From positions 62,001 to 126,000 of the forward strand of contig WPDH01000266.1 of NCBI GenBank assembly GCA_019137255.1: a DNA stretch of 64,000 nt. Reading direction: 5' to 3'. The first letter of the stretch is position 1. The number at the start of each line of letters is the position of its first letter. The DNA is from Corinectria fuckeliana. Lineage: Eukaryota > Ascomycota > Sordariomycetes > Hypocreales > Nectriaceae. The position numbers and the translations under genes were made by a program. A model generated the notes under the pieces. That model saw nothing but the letters and a program-made list of their open reading frames with translations, was not told the origin of the DNA and searched no databases. This document shows, one piece after another, positions 10,616-21,446 of the stretch.

Positions 10616-12245
10616 ATGCCGCCCACTCTGCAGAGAACAAACTCATGCACAGACATCGGCTTTACGCTCAGGCGTCAGTTCCACAAGGATGATTTCAGGT
10701 TGGCAAATTTCCTACCTGTCGTTGATGATATGTCGCGTTGCTCTGACCATTCTGTCTTGTCCCTAGACCCCATCAGCGTGAGATCATTGAGGCTGCCCTT
10801 GCCGGTTACGATGTTTATGTCCAGGCTGCCACTTCATTTGGCAAAAGTATTTGCTTCCAGCTGCCCGCCGTTGTAGACCAGGGTGGTAAGTATCCTTGTT
10901 GCATCGCCGAGCTCATGCGCTGTGCCCTCAATCTGATCTCTGCTCCCAGTCACCATAGTGGTGTCCCCATTGCTAAGTCTCATGGTAAGATACATCGATC
11001 TCATAGCGTGCACGTACTCAGGTCTCATATACTTCGTGCTGCCAGATCAACCAGGTCGATTCTCTTAGGGCGTCTGGAATCGAAGCCAGCTCTCTCAACA
11101 GCAACACACCCTACCCCGAGCGAGTCCGTCTTGAACGCGATCTGGAAAGTGGCCACCCAAAGACAAGGCTTCTTTACGTTACACCTGAGCTGTGCTCTGG
11201 CTCCCGGTTTCGGCAACGCCTACAACTATGCCATGAGCAAAAAGAGTTGGCTCGGATCGCCATTGACGAGGCTCATTGCATATCCGAGTGGGGGCATGAC
11301 TTCCGGAAGGATTTCAAGCGCCTCTCTTGGTTCAGAGAAACTTTCCCAGATGTCCCTATCATGTGTCTTACTGCGACCGCCAATTCGCAAGTTCGAAAGG
11401 ATGTGCTGTCCATCCTGCGACTAGATGTTACCCCGGAGAAAACCAAGACCTTCCTCATGAGCCCCCAGCGGGCTAACTTGCACTTGGAGATTCGCTACAC
11501 CAAAGACGAGGACGATAACCGGCTGTCAGATTTCTTACGGTGGATCCGCAGCGTCTACGATCGTCGAAGAGCCGATGCACGGAAGGCCGAACTAGCCCAG
11601 GTTGGCGAAAGAATAGAGAACGTTCCTGGTATCATCTACACTCTATCCCGGGATGAGTGCGAGTCCCTCTCGGCAGCCCTTCGGGATGAGGGGATTGGTG
11701 CTAGGCCGTTCCATGCCAAACTGCCCAAGGACGTCAAGGAAGAAACACTGAATCGATGGATAAATAACGAACCCGGCTACGATATTATTGTCGCCACGAC
11801 TGCGTTCGGGATGGGAATTGACAAGAACAATGTGCGATTTGTGGTACACTGGCGTATTCCCAAGTCTTTTGAGGGCTATTATCAGGAGGCCGGGCGAGCA
11901 GGTCGGGACGGAAACGCGAGCTACTGCTTCCTCTACTACAGCCGAGAAGATCTCGAGCGAGTGATGCGCTTGGTCCGATCCGATTCCAAGGACGATGCAA
12001 ACCGAGAGGCCCGGCTTAGGAGTCTGCAGGCTCTCGTAGTGTATTGCGAGGATACAGAATCATGTCGGCACGCCACTATATGCAGGTATTTTGGCGAAAC
12101 GACTACGCCCACATGTGATTTCGCGTGTGACTGGCACAAGGACGCTCAGGGATTGGAGACGAGGTTCTTGAGAGGCTTGGCCAGCGAGGAATGGGTAAGC
12201 ACCCAAGCCATGCAGGGTACATATGATGACTACTATGACGATTGA
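10616..12245 (+). CDS. RecQ-family DNA helicase, short orphan type
   Basis: ATP-dependent 3'-5' DNA helicase core. Exons 10616-10698, 10767-10885, 10950-10984 and 11046-12245 join in frame to 478 residues. Visible motifs: Walker A AATSFGKS, motif Ia VVSPLLSLM, DEAH box IDEAHCISEWGHDFR, motif III LTATAN, motif V TTAFGMGIDK, motif VI QEAGRAGRDG, and the RecQ zinc region CRHATICRYFGE followed by CDFACDW. No HRDC domain follows, so it is shorter than Sgs1/BLM (QDE3) proteins. The start is uncertain: 10616 is the first in-frame ATG. Similar-looking coding sequence runs in frame back to about 10454 with no ATG, and the ATGs further upstream are in another frame. Either a 5' exon is missing from this model or the 5' end is damaged. 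The 3' end faces the Zn2Cys6 gene, 210 bp away. Confidence 0.8.
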
Positions 12246-12455
12246 TGAGAGACGAATCACGATGCCCTCAATAATAAACATGTTCAGTCACACCTGGTGA
12301 CTCTTCACTTGTCTGAAAGAAACCAACACCGTGTCCCACTATTTCGGAAAAGCGCAACTTGCGCATACAAAGGCCGAAACTGAGTATATAACTCGAGTTC
12401 CCTCCTTGCTAAAAACACCTGGCAGTAACTGTTCTTCCATGAGAACTCACGTTTT

Positions 12456-14909
12456 TCAGTTCGGCCATTGGACTTGGCCGACTTCGTTTAGTTTAGAAAA
12501 GCAGAGAAGGTTGGATATATCCCAGTTCATTTCAGTGTCCTAGAGAATCAATTATTAGCAATAATAACAGGGCTTGCCACATGTCGTGTCTACTCACACC
12601 TAGGAACATGTCAAGAGGGGTCAAATCCATCGGCATGAGATCCAATGCGCTTCCGGGTTCTGGCGTCGTGGCTGCGTCGCAGCTTTCCCGCAGTACCGAG
12701 ACGCACCGGCGCAGAATCTTGTTGACGGTATCGTAGACGGCAGTCTTGATGGGTTGCCCAGACTCCATGGCCCGGATCTGGGTCAAGTGAGCTTCGACGA
12801 AAAGAAGCCGCTTGAGGCTCGTGTTGCCGCGCGAAACCAAGTGTGTTAGTTGTTCGCGGATGTCGTCCAAAATCTGCATCAGGGGCGCCCGCGTAGCCTT
12901 GGCCATCTCGTCGAGAGCATCGGCCTCGGCTTGTGGTGCGGATTCGTAGTCGAGTTGGGTGATGACTTCGAGAGCTAGGACTAGAGTGGCGTCGAAGCTC
13001 AGAGCGCACTTGAACAGGCCCCTGCCGACGAGTGAAAGCCGCGACATTTCGTCCCAATCCTTGAGGGGCAGGCTGAGATCCGCACCCTTGCTGCTGGATG
13101 CGACGACCATGGCTGCCTCGACGCAGGTCTTGCGGGAGAGGTAGAACCGCGGGTCTGTCCTAGCCTGGAGCATGAAGTCGCGGTGTAGGAACAAGGTGAA
13201 CCGTCGGATATGAATATCCATGAACTTGCGGTGAAATTCCGTTGGCCTGAGATGGCGGTCATCTTCGACAGGCCTGTAAGAGTGGAAGAATGCGGCTACT
13301 TCGCGACAGGCCATTCGAATATCCGCACCCAGCGTCAAGGCTCTCTCGTAGGATTGGTCCTTTCGAAAGTCATTCAGCAGGCGCACGATTTCGATTCGCA
13401 GCGGGATGGACTTGGCCAGCAAGATTTGGAGCGACGAGTCCGTGAAGACTCCCGTTGGGGCGGGCGCACTCTGAGGATCGGATTCGAGATCGGAGTCGTT
13501 GTAGTTCGAGGGCAGGCAGGCATCGTAGTCGTCAGCAGAGAAGTTGAGCGGCAAGGCCAGGTCGAGACACGACTGAACAGAAAGCTCCAGTACCGTGGTC
13601 CACAGCCTTGCACGGAACTCCCGATGAGAGGGGGCCAGCGTTGGAAACAGTTTCGGGTTCCGGTGGAGGCCCATGGTGATGGCCATTCGCAGGAGAGATC
13701 CCGCGGAGAGCCAAGACGTCCCTCCAAGGCAGTTGAACGTGGTTTGGCGGGCTATAAGAAGGAGGCAGAAGACCTGCAGCCCATCCATGTTGTACGTGGT
13801 CTTCTCGGAGGGACCGGTGAGCCACCACTGTGCATTCTGTATCCAAGTCTGGGCGAGGTGACGACACTGCTTCATGTCGGCATCGTTGTTGGGGATGTAA
13901 AAGGTGGTTCCGATGGCAAGGATCAAAGTCAGCTTGATTAGGAAGACGGCGGGGAGCGGTGTTACGGGCGGAAACTCCCAGACACGACTATATTCTCTCC
14001 AGAATGATGGGATGTGAACAATCCGGTACAATGGTTCGAGCGTGCGGAAGTAGCAACGAACCAGTTCGTCGCAGGTTTCTCTCTGCGGCAGCGTAGCCGG
14101 GATGTCGCGGATAGGCTCTTCAAGCTTGATCCTATTCAGGCCCTTCATGGTGTACCGGAGTGTGCGCGCCTCCTTCAGGGCCTCGAGCAACTCAGCTTTG
14201 GCATCGTTGAATGACGGCTCGACCTCGACTGGGTGGAACTTGCCCGAGAAGGGAAACTATCACCGTGTTAGGATTCTGGTGCCGGTCGTTGATGGAATTT
14301 GTACGGAGTTGGTTGTCTGGTGGTCTAAGAGGGACGCGGAACCTTCTCTGCAGTGTGTAGCCAATGGGTTTGGCCAAAGAGCTTTGTTTTCTCGGGAACG
14401 TTGCGAAGGCGCGGTTTGACGGGGGCTACCGAGGACGACGACGAGAGAACCAGAGGTGAGGCGTGTTGCACTTGGGTGGAGGGGAGATTCTCGCGTTCTG
14501 GAGCTGGAAGCCCGACCCTGCGCTGCTGCGCCGGTGGGTGTATAAGAGCGGCCTGGTCTCGGGGATATCCCGCCACGAGTCCTCTCCCGGCGCAGCCACC
14601 GGACTGCGACGCCTCGCTCTCGGTCCTAGACCGGGACTCGGCGGGCGCCAGGTCCCGAGGCCTGCTCGCCGACTCCCCGGGGCTGCCGTCGCGGTAGGTG
14701 CACTGCGTCGGAGCCCGGGCCCGGACGCAGCCGGCGCACGGCTGGTCCTGGTCGCAGCGGATCTTGCGGCGGCGGCACTGCTCGCACGATCGCGCGGGGC
14801 GCCGGCGCCGGCGCTTGGGCGGCGTGTTCGTCGTGCTGGCTGCCGGTGTCATGGCTGGCCTGGTTCCGGGGTGAAAGACGGACTTGAGGGTGGGAGTCCG
14901 CTCGGGCAT
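12456..14909 (-). CDS. Zn2Cys6 transcription factor with fungal-specific regulatory domain
   Basis: Predicted nuclear DNA-binding regulator of 769 residues from minus-strand exons 14909-14343, 14256-12598 and 12539-12456. A basic stretch and the zinc cluster CEQCRRRKIRCDQDQPCAGC lie near residues 38-60. The fungal transcription factor domain follows (YRIVHIPSFWREY, LSAGSLLRMAITMGLHR). The last exon is only 28 codons: the donor GGT|GTGAGT at 12597 and acceptor CTAG at 12540 remove a 58-nt intron and add the tail DTEMNWDISNLL. A tryptophan-containing tail is usual in this family. Without the splice the frame would end in an implausible run of leucines. Start: 14909 (MPERTPTLKS) or 14852; both are ATG. 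Divergent from the MFS gene, which is the obvious candidate target. Confidence 0.87.
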
Positions 14910-15301
14910 GTTGGATGGGCGCGGCGGCGGATATAAGTGGCTGTGGTAGCACCGAGCTTTATGACCGAACTTTTGCCTGACAAAAGTCATTCCCAGATGA
15001 GGGTGTGACAATAAGAGAAGGTAAGAGTCAAAGTCGATATAGGTATGTGATGTACAGCCTGACTCTACAATAGAGGGCGTCAGGGCTGCGCTTATTGTCA
15101 GATCAATCTCGCCGCCGAACTTTTATCGCCGATGCCGGTAACCCCGGCTCCGGCCCCGAGCAGCAATTTTCTTGCAGAAGGGTTATATATACAGCGAAAT
15201 GCTACCATTATAAGTTTGATCTTAATACAACCAAATATCGAGACATTCAATATTTCAATCTCTCAGCACCATTGGCCATAATATCCAAATCCCTGGCAAT
15301 C
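14910..15301. promoter_or_regulatory. Shared divergent promoter of Zn2Cys6 regulator and MFS transporter
   Basis: 392 bp separate the two start codons. Candidate regulator half-sites cluster at 15135-15152: CCG-N7-CGG at 15135-15147, immediately followed by CGG-N2-CCG at 15145-15152. CGG/CCG triplets in pairs are the known binding pattern of Zn2Cys6 dimers. TATATATA at 15184-15191 lies 111-118 bp before the MFS ATG and is a likely TATA box. On the other side, TATAT near 14933 is close to the regulator start. Control of the transporter by its neighbour is inference. Confidence 0.5.
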
Positions 15302-16825
15302 ATGACCGACTCCTCCACCACTCTCGATGGAGCTACCCTAGAGAGCGGCCCAAACCCACCATCGGAAACCGAAGAGAAACATGAAGAGGTGCCGAGCGAA
15401 GGCGGTACCCGAGCATGGCTGACTGTGGTCGGCTCCTCAGCTGCCATGTTTGTCACCTTTGGCTGGGTCAATTGCATCGGGCTGTTCCAAGCGCAGTATG
15501 AAATGGATCAGTTGAAAGACTACTCGACTTCAACCGTGTCTTGGATCACCTCGGTGGAGTGTAAGTCAGCGTCAAGACGCAAGGCTTATGGACGCTAATC
15601 ATCTTCATATACAGTCTTTTGCATGCTCTTCTTTTCCCCCGTGGGAGGCAAACTGTTCGATAGTCATGGCCCCCGTGTTCCAATCCTTATTGGATCCTTC
15701 CTGCACGTCTTCGGCTTGATGATGCTCAGCATCTCATCCGAGTACTACCAGATCATGCTGAGCCAGTCCATCTGCTCGGGCATCGGGTCATCCCTGGTCT
15801 TCTCTCCAGCCCTCACAGCTGTAAGCTCCTTCGCAGCATTCGCCCAGACGCTGAGAAGCAATCCGCTGACCGCCGAAAGGCCCAAACGTACTTCCAGCGG
15901 AAGCGAGGGATCGCGCTGGGCCTCGTCGTGGCAGGGTCGTCGCTCGGCGGCGTTGTCTTCCCCCAGATGGCCCAGCACTTGATCCCGAGCATCGGGTTCG
16001 GCTGGACGGTCCGGACCTGCGCGTTCCTGATCTCGGGCATGTTGGTCTTTGCCAACCTGACCATCACGTCCAACTGGGAGCACCACCCGAAGCCCTTTCA
16101 CATCATGACCTACCTGCGGCCCGTGGGCGAGCTGAACTTTTGCATCATGGCTGCCTCTTGCTTCTTCCTTTACTGTGAGTGGAAACCCCCGGCCGCCGTG
16201 GACCGGCGTGAGACTGACTCTGATACAGGGGGGATGTTTGTGCCGTTCGACTACATCGTCACCGAGGCCATCCACTACGGGATGAAGTCGACCTTGGCGC
16301 TTTCGCTCGTGTCTATCATGAACGGGGCAAGGTAAGATGAATCCCACCGCCTTGGACTCGTCTCCTTTTGGTACCACGTCAGCTAACTTGAGTAGCTTCT
16401 TTGGGCGGACGGTACCCAACTACGTGGCGGACAAAGTTGGTCGCTTCAACGTCATGATTGCCATGGTCCTGCTTTCGGGCCTCGTGGTTCTGGCCCTCTG
16501 GCTCCCTGGCAGAGGCGACGGAGCATTCATTGCCTTTGCAGTGCTCTTCGGCGTCACATCCGGCGCCGGCATTGGTCTTGGCCCCGTATTGATCGCCAAT
16601 ATCTCACCCGAGGGCGAGCTTGGCTTCCGAATGGGTACCATCATGTCGATTGCGGCGATTGGAACGCTGACCAGCCCGCCCATCGCCGGAGCAATCGTGG
16701 CAGACGACGGGGGCAGCTACAGGTACGCGGCGGTGTTTTCTGGCGTCAACTTCTTCCTTGCCGCCTTCGGAATAGGCCTGCTCCGAGTGAGACTAGGCGG
16801 TTGGAAAGTGACTACAAAGATCTAG
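15302..16825 (+). CDS. MFS transporter, monocarboxylate-porter-like
   Basis: Plasma-membrane permease of the major facilitator superfamily, closest in pattern to the fungal MCT-like family, which carries monocarboxylates or related small acids. The substrate here is unknown. Five exons (15302-15560, 15615-15820, 15880-16174, 16229-16331, 16396-16825) join to 430 residues. A 35-residue acidic cytoplasmic N-terminus precedes the family opening GGTRAWLTVVGSSAAMF. Further signatures are FSPVGGKLFDSHGPR, TYFQRKRGIALG, GRTVPNYVADKVGRFN and the last helices ending near RLGGWKVTTKI. About 12 hydrophobic segments are present. The final acceptor was placed at 16395 rather than 16392 because it gives the family spacing NGASFFGRTVPNY. 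Confidence 0.88.
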
Positions 16826-18574
16826 ATGGCGCGGTGGGAAGTACACATCATTTCTGAGTTATGGCGTTGGACTAGAATGGCTGCCGAGGGACGAGGTGGT
16901 GTTTGACAGAACGAACAGAATTTAGACATGTCCCTCTACGTTAAAAGAAGACTGCTCAAATGAGTTGAGACTAGTAAACACATGAAATGAACAAGGTGCG
17001 TCTTTAGGTATTGCGGCCGGTAGGGCTTATTTGCCAAAGGAGGCGTTCTTTGATGCGGCTAACATCAATTAGCTCTAACTAGCAGAGCGTCTGGATTGGG
17101 CTGATGATGGAGGACGCCGCCATTCGTTTGCCATTCTATCAGACTACTGGATTTGAATAAACTCTTCTTGTGATTATTGTCTTTAGATCTTTTGTTTGTG
17201 AAGTGAGACGGTGCATCGGGTCGCTATTTGCTAGCAATATCGGACAAGCTAGATCAGCCATCTACCCCCGAAATATCACGCAAATACGATAACTGCAGAG
17301 GAGGTATTCGTAATGGAGAAAAGTAAGAAACAAAAGTAGTTCAGGCCGCCTCCCAAACCCAGCCTCTCAGCCTTAACTGAAACATGCATCGTGATCTGAG
17401 CCTCTTATAAGCGAGCTGGCCCTGGCAGGCGACGGGTGGTGGCATAAGTGACCTCTCTTTACGATGCACCCAGAAATAACCCCCAATCCAAAAGCGGAGA
17501 GACAGCGAGGGGAAAGTCAATATCGGTTGCATATACGAGAGAGTGGCTTGCCCTAGTTAGGCTACTTGGTAAGTATCTAGATTACATGGAAGCAAGGAAC
17601 GGGTAGATGACACCGATGCCGTGTAATTGGCCTCTAGATCTCCCGGGAAGCTGATCGGTCACGACAGTTGGGACGGATTGGTAGTTCTAGCTAGCTGTAA
17701 ATGATGGCTGTGAGAGAAACAATCGAAGGTTGTCATTTGCAGATAGACGTGATCTTCATCACAAGTCTAAACGGCCTTGGATGTCAAACCAGATGGACAG
17801 ACCACCGGCGGACAGCACAGGGACATGGCGTCGTGGGAGTCACCACGAACAGACAATCAAAGAGCAAAACCGCGGCTGAGAGCGCTTTACTTCCTCCCGC
17901 CCGACTGCCGTCCTTTGTGCTAGGCTCGGTGCTAACAGCCCGGTGGTGCACTTGGTGAGCCCGGTGGCACGAATTGGCTGGCCTTAATCCGTGACAACGA
18001 CGACGCCTTCTGGTTTCCTAGCTTGTGAGGTTACCTAGAACCGGGATCTGCCAACCCGACGTGCAGGATGAGCCGTATGTCTTAGCCCATTCAGGGGAAC
18101 AGCTCAGCAACTTTGTGCTCAGAGTGTTACACCGGCTCAGCCATGCAACAGGGATGAGTGCTCGTTGAGCGGTGTTGGGTATCCCGATATGGCTGAATGG
18201 AGGCGAGGATGCTATATTCGGCCAGTCCTCACTTAGGGCGCCAGGGGGGGTTCTAATGAGGCTTGTAGCTATACGAGCTTGGAAGTATAGTCAAGGAGAG
18301 ACACGGAAGGGCAATGCTAGGCAAATGATCTTGACAAAGAGGGATGAAGAACGCCAATCTACTACCGTGTATGGCAATAGAGGTATTCGACTCACTCCTT
18401 GGCAGTTCTTGGCTTGTAAATGGCTGTTGGTGACTTGCCACGGCTGAGTTCATGCCAGTGAGACGGTGAGAGAACTGATATCGCCTGCTCGAGAAAGCTC
18501 CAGGGACTGTGAGGGGAATGCGGATACCGAGGACTCTATCTCTCACTACCGACCCAAGAGAGGCCTCGAATAAG
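16826..18574. other. Gene-free region between MFS and secreted-protein genes
   Basis: About 1.75 kb with no recognisable gene. Short open frames near 17701-17958 and 18172-18447 lack coding character or a sensible start. I found no repeat of note. Confidence 0.55.
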
Positions 18575-18580
18575 TATAAA
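18575..18580 (+). promoter_or_regulatory. TATA box of the secreted cysteine-rich protein gene
   Basis: TATAAA lies 154-159 bp before the ATG and is followed by a CA/CT-rich leader (ACCAACCAACACAACC and similar, 18620-18733) typical of strongly expressed fungal genes. It fits this gene's strand and spacing. Confidence 0.6.
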
Positions 18581-18733
18581 GAGGGCCATGGGATCCTTCC
18601 CAGAACATTGAATAACCACTCTCACACCATCTCTCCAACACAAAACATCGAAGACCACCTTCCACATCAACCACTCACCAACCAACACAACCTTTTCCCT
18701 TCTTTCAAAGAACCCCTACCACCCAATTCCACA

Positions 18734-19522
18734 ATGAAGGTCTCTGCCATCGCTCTCCTCGGCTTCCTCGCCGCCGGTGCCATCGCCGGTGGTGACGACT
18801 ACAAGAAGCCCGACAAGTGCAAGAAGATCGAATGGCAGCCCGCGCAGTGCAAGAGCTACTACGACGGCGATGACAAGGGCCGCCGTGACTTGGACGAGCG
18901 TGGCGACTCCCTCCAGGAGCGCGGTGAATACTCGTACCCGCCCTCGGTCTGCAAGAAGAAGTGCCCCGAGGACAAGATCTATTGCGAGAAGTACGGCTGG
19001 GCCAAGGGCTACCCGCGGTACGAGGGCTACTTCGCCCAGTCCGTCGACTGCAAGAAGGGCGACGACTACAAGAAGGGCGACGACTACAAGAAGGGTAACG
19101 ACTACAAGAAGGGTAACGACTACAAGGTCTCGGGCACTCTGGGACCCTGCAAGCCCGGCAGCAACAAGGACTGCCTCGTCATCAAGTACAGCGGCAAGTA
19201 CTGGCCCGAGGACAAGAAGACGTCGTACCTGGGCATCTACGAGCGCAAGACGGATGGCGTGGCGCATTACAGCAAGCTCAACTACAACAGCAACTGCTAC
19301 GGCGACAAGTGCACCATCCCCGCCGAGAAGATCCCCGGGTACCCCAAGCTCTGCGGAGACGAGCTCTGGGTTGCCATCGACACCGGTCGCTGCCAGAACC
19401 CCTACGACGACCGCGGCTACTCTGGCAAGAAGCAGGAGGCCGACAAGATCTCATACGTCAAGCTCGAGATCGAATGCACCGGAAAGCAGGAGTGCGAGAA
19501 GGCCTGCTGCAAGGTTTACTAA
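18734..19522 (+). CDS. Secreted cysteine-rich protein with KKGDDY repeats (effector-like)
   Basis: I do not recognise a family. The single-exon frame gives 262 residues. It begins with a clear signal peptide (MKVSAIALLGFLAAGAIAG, cleavage near residue 19). A dibasic KGRR site around residue 55 and an LQERG site further on could be cut by Kex2-type proteases, leaving a mature part from about residue 60 or 75. The protein has 16 cysteines, an even number that fits disulfide bonding. It is rich in Lys, Asp, Tyr and Gly. Four direct repeats of a Lys-Lys-Gly-(Asp/Asn)-Asp-Tyr unit sit at about residues 107-130. The last 120 residues carry paired cysteines and end KACCKVY. ATG was chosen because it opens the signal peptide just after the CA-rich leader. 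Possible roles are an apoplastic effector, a cell-wall protein or an antimicrobial protein; none is shown by sequence. Confidence 0.8.
   Translation: MKVSAIALLGFLAAGAIAGGDDYKKPDKCKKIEWQPAQCKSYYDGDDKGRRDLDERGDSLQERGEYSYPPSVCKKKCPEDKIYCEKYGWAKGYPRYEGYFAQSVDCKKGDDYKKGDDYKKGNDYKKGNDYKVSGTLGPCKPGSNKDCLVIKYSGKYWPEDKKTSYLGIYERKTDGVAHYSKLNYNSNCYGDKCTIPAEKIPGYPKLCGDELWVAIDTGRCQNPYDDRGYSGKKQEADKISYVKLEIECTGKQECEKACCKVY
19052..19123 (+). repeat. Four 18-bp coding repeats in the secreted protein
   Basis: Four back-to-back 18-bp units encode KKGDDY, KKGDDY, KKGNDY and KKGNDY. Units 1 and 2 are identical, and units 3 and 4 are identical. The two types differ at two positions (GGC GAC versus GGT AAC). The copies are in frame, so gain or loss of a unit would keep the protein intact. 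Confidence 0.93.
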
Positions 19523-21320
19523 ATCGAAAGAGGACGATGGTGTGATCGAGAGTTCAAGGGGCATTGCCGAATGTGCCGGGGTGGTAATTGGTACCAAGAG
19601 AGAAATGATGGAGAAGGAACCAGGACGCTCCTTTTTGTGTGTAAACCTTGCTTTTTGATTCTTCACTTCCATTCTGTTGTTAGTGGGTTTTATCGTGTTG
19701 TAAGATGGTCCATGGCTGAAACAAATATAATCCGTGGCTTAAATGGACAGTCAAAGTGACGGACTTCATTTGCAGTGACTGATGAATAGTGCTTCTGGTT
19801 CCGTAAGCTTCCAGGTCAAACAGTCTACCACGGACCATAGATAATAGATCGACACCCCGAGAATTGGCTACAAACTACTGTCTCGGACAGTGATATACCT
19901 AGGAAGGGCCTTCCGCCGCCACCTTGCCTGCTGCTCCGTCATCACTCGTTGAACATACACTCTCGTGCCAGGAAAACCCTGCAAAGCATATTGGAAACAT
20001 GACGAGCCTTGATGGGTATCTGAGGGTGGGAATAGCCATCTATGGGGGGGGGGGGGGGGGTGTAATAGTAGCTGCCGAAGACATCACCTCAGACGCCCGG
20101 CCACTCAGTGCCATGGCCACGGCATAGACTATGCTAGGGAGACTGAGCTACCGCTAGAAAAATCTACGAACTAAACTAAGCAGAACCGTGGAACAAGGAG
20201 GTTTTGTTGGGGGGCCAGACTTTCACTAGCTATCGTTCCTAATAACCAGCGTGTAGTCATGGATAGATCGATGTATCTGTGGAGGCCGATTGAGTTCCGG
20301 GAACCTGGCAGTCTCTAACAAAATTGACTTTCACACTCTTGCAGTCTCTGATCGAACAATCGCTCTTCTGTATTCTTTGACTGAACCCAGAAAGAGAACC
20401 ATCTTGGTTGCAATTTTTCTAATTGTAGTATGAGAAGAAAGGACGCAGCGTGCGGACATATGCCGTAGTCGGGATTCCGCCTCTCCGGCTGCCCTGTTCC
20501 CCACTCGCCCCGTCTCCTCCGCGGCCTACCCCACATTGCCGGCCCCGTGATCCACTTCCTCCGTCTACTCCCTACATGCCGTGTAAGTTTGGCAGAGCTT
20601 CCTCATGAAATGCAGATGGAAGAGTAAGGAAAAAAGGAAGAGAAAAAAAAAAAAAGTTGGCTTCGATGGAGTGGCTCGATGGGCGTGCGGGCTTGCGAGA
20701 GTGTGTTCCCTGGTTTTGCGTGCAGAGAGGCCTTGACTTACACGCGGATGGGCCAGAAGAAACCCCGGATTTGGAAACTTAATTCTGTAGATCAGGGTCC
20801 AAGGGTCTTTTTCTTCTTCTTCTTGACACCGTCATGAGATCCCCGCACCCAGGATCGAGGCCCGGGCCGTCCAGGTTGCGGTGAAAATGCGCTCGAAAAT
20901 GCGCTCAGGGTGCAAAGGGTGCAGCAAGTGGATAGAAATAGCAAACTTAGAGCTTATTCCGACCTGGCGTGTCAATGTAAGTCAACGTCAACATGAAGGA
21001 TTTTATCGTGAGTTCCTAATAAAACAAGAATTTGAGCAAGTAGTAATTGCTAAAAAAAGTCTATCTTGTGTGTCTGATGTCCTCGTCCATACTCGCAAGC
21101 CCATGTTAACTTCTCACTTCTGCTTCTGTTCTCTGTTCTCTGTCTTCCGTCTTTCATCTCTTCACTTCACTCCAGAAAGGCATCAACAAGTCTACCACTT
21201 GCTCTACTGTATATCCACTATCGACACAGCACGCACTCGTCATAAATCATCTTCTCTGGGAGTGTCTGCTCTCAGCACTTCTCTGGCACATCACGATCAC
21301 TACCAACAACGCTAATAACC
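19523..21320. other. Gene-free region with homopolymer tracts
   Basis: About 1.8 kb with no convincing gene. It holds a run of 17 G at 20044-20060, purine/A tracts at 20628-20655 and CTT repeats near 20808-20823. The stretch 21000-21065 is AT-rich. The part just before 21321 is the probable promoter and leader of the next gene. Confidence 0.55.
20044..20060 (+). repeat. Poly-G tract (17 G)
   Basis: Seventeen consecutive G in intergenic DNA. It could form a G-rich structure and is also a likely spot for sequencing-length error. Confidence 0.85.
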
Positions 21321-21446
21321 GACCAGCACCATCCGCCACAGATGGCTGCAGACGACAGCTTCCTCGATTTTCTTAACGAGCAGGACCAGCACCATCCGTT
21401 GGAGATGGCTGCCAACGACAACTGCCTCGTCTGTGTTGACGAGGAC
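21321..21446 (+). repeat. Diverged 63-bp tandem duplication spanning a start codon
   Basis: Copy 1 (21321-21383) and copy 2 (21384-21446) align without gaps at roughly three quarters identity, best over GACCAGCACCATCCG and ATGGCTGC. The period is 21 codons. Each copy contains an ATG in the same frame (21342 and 21405). Translated, the copies read DQHHPPQMAADDSFLDF and DQHHPLEMAANDNCLVC. Confidence 0.8.
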
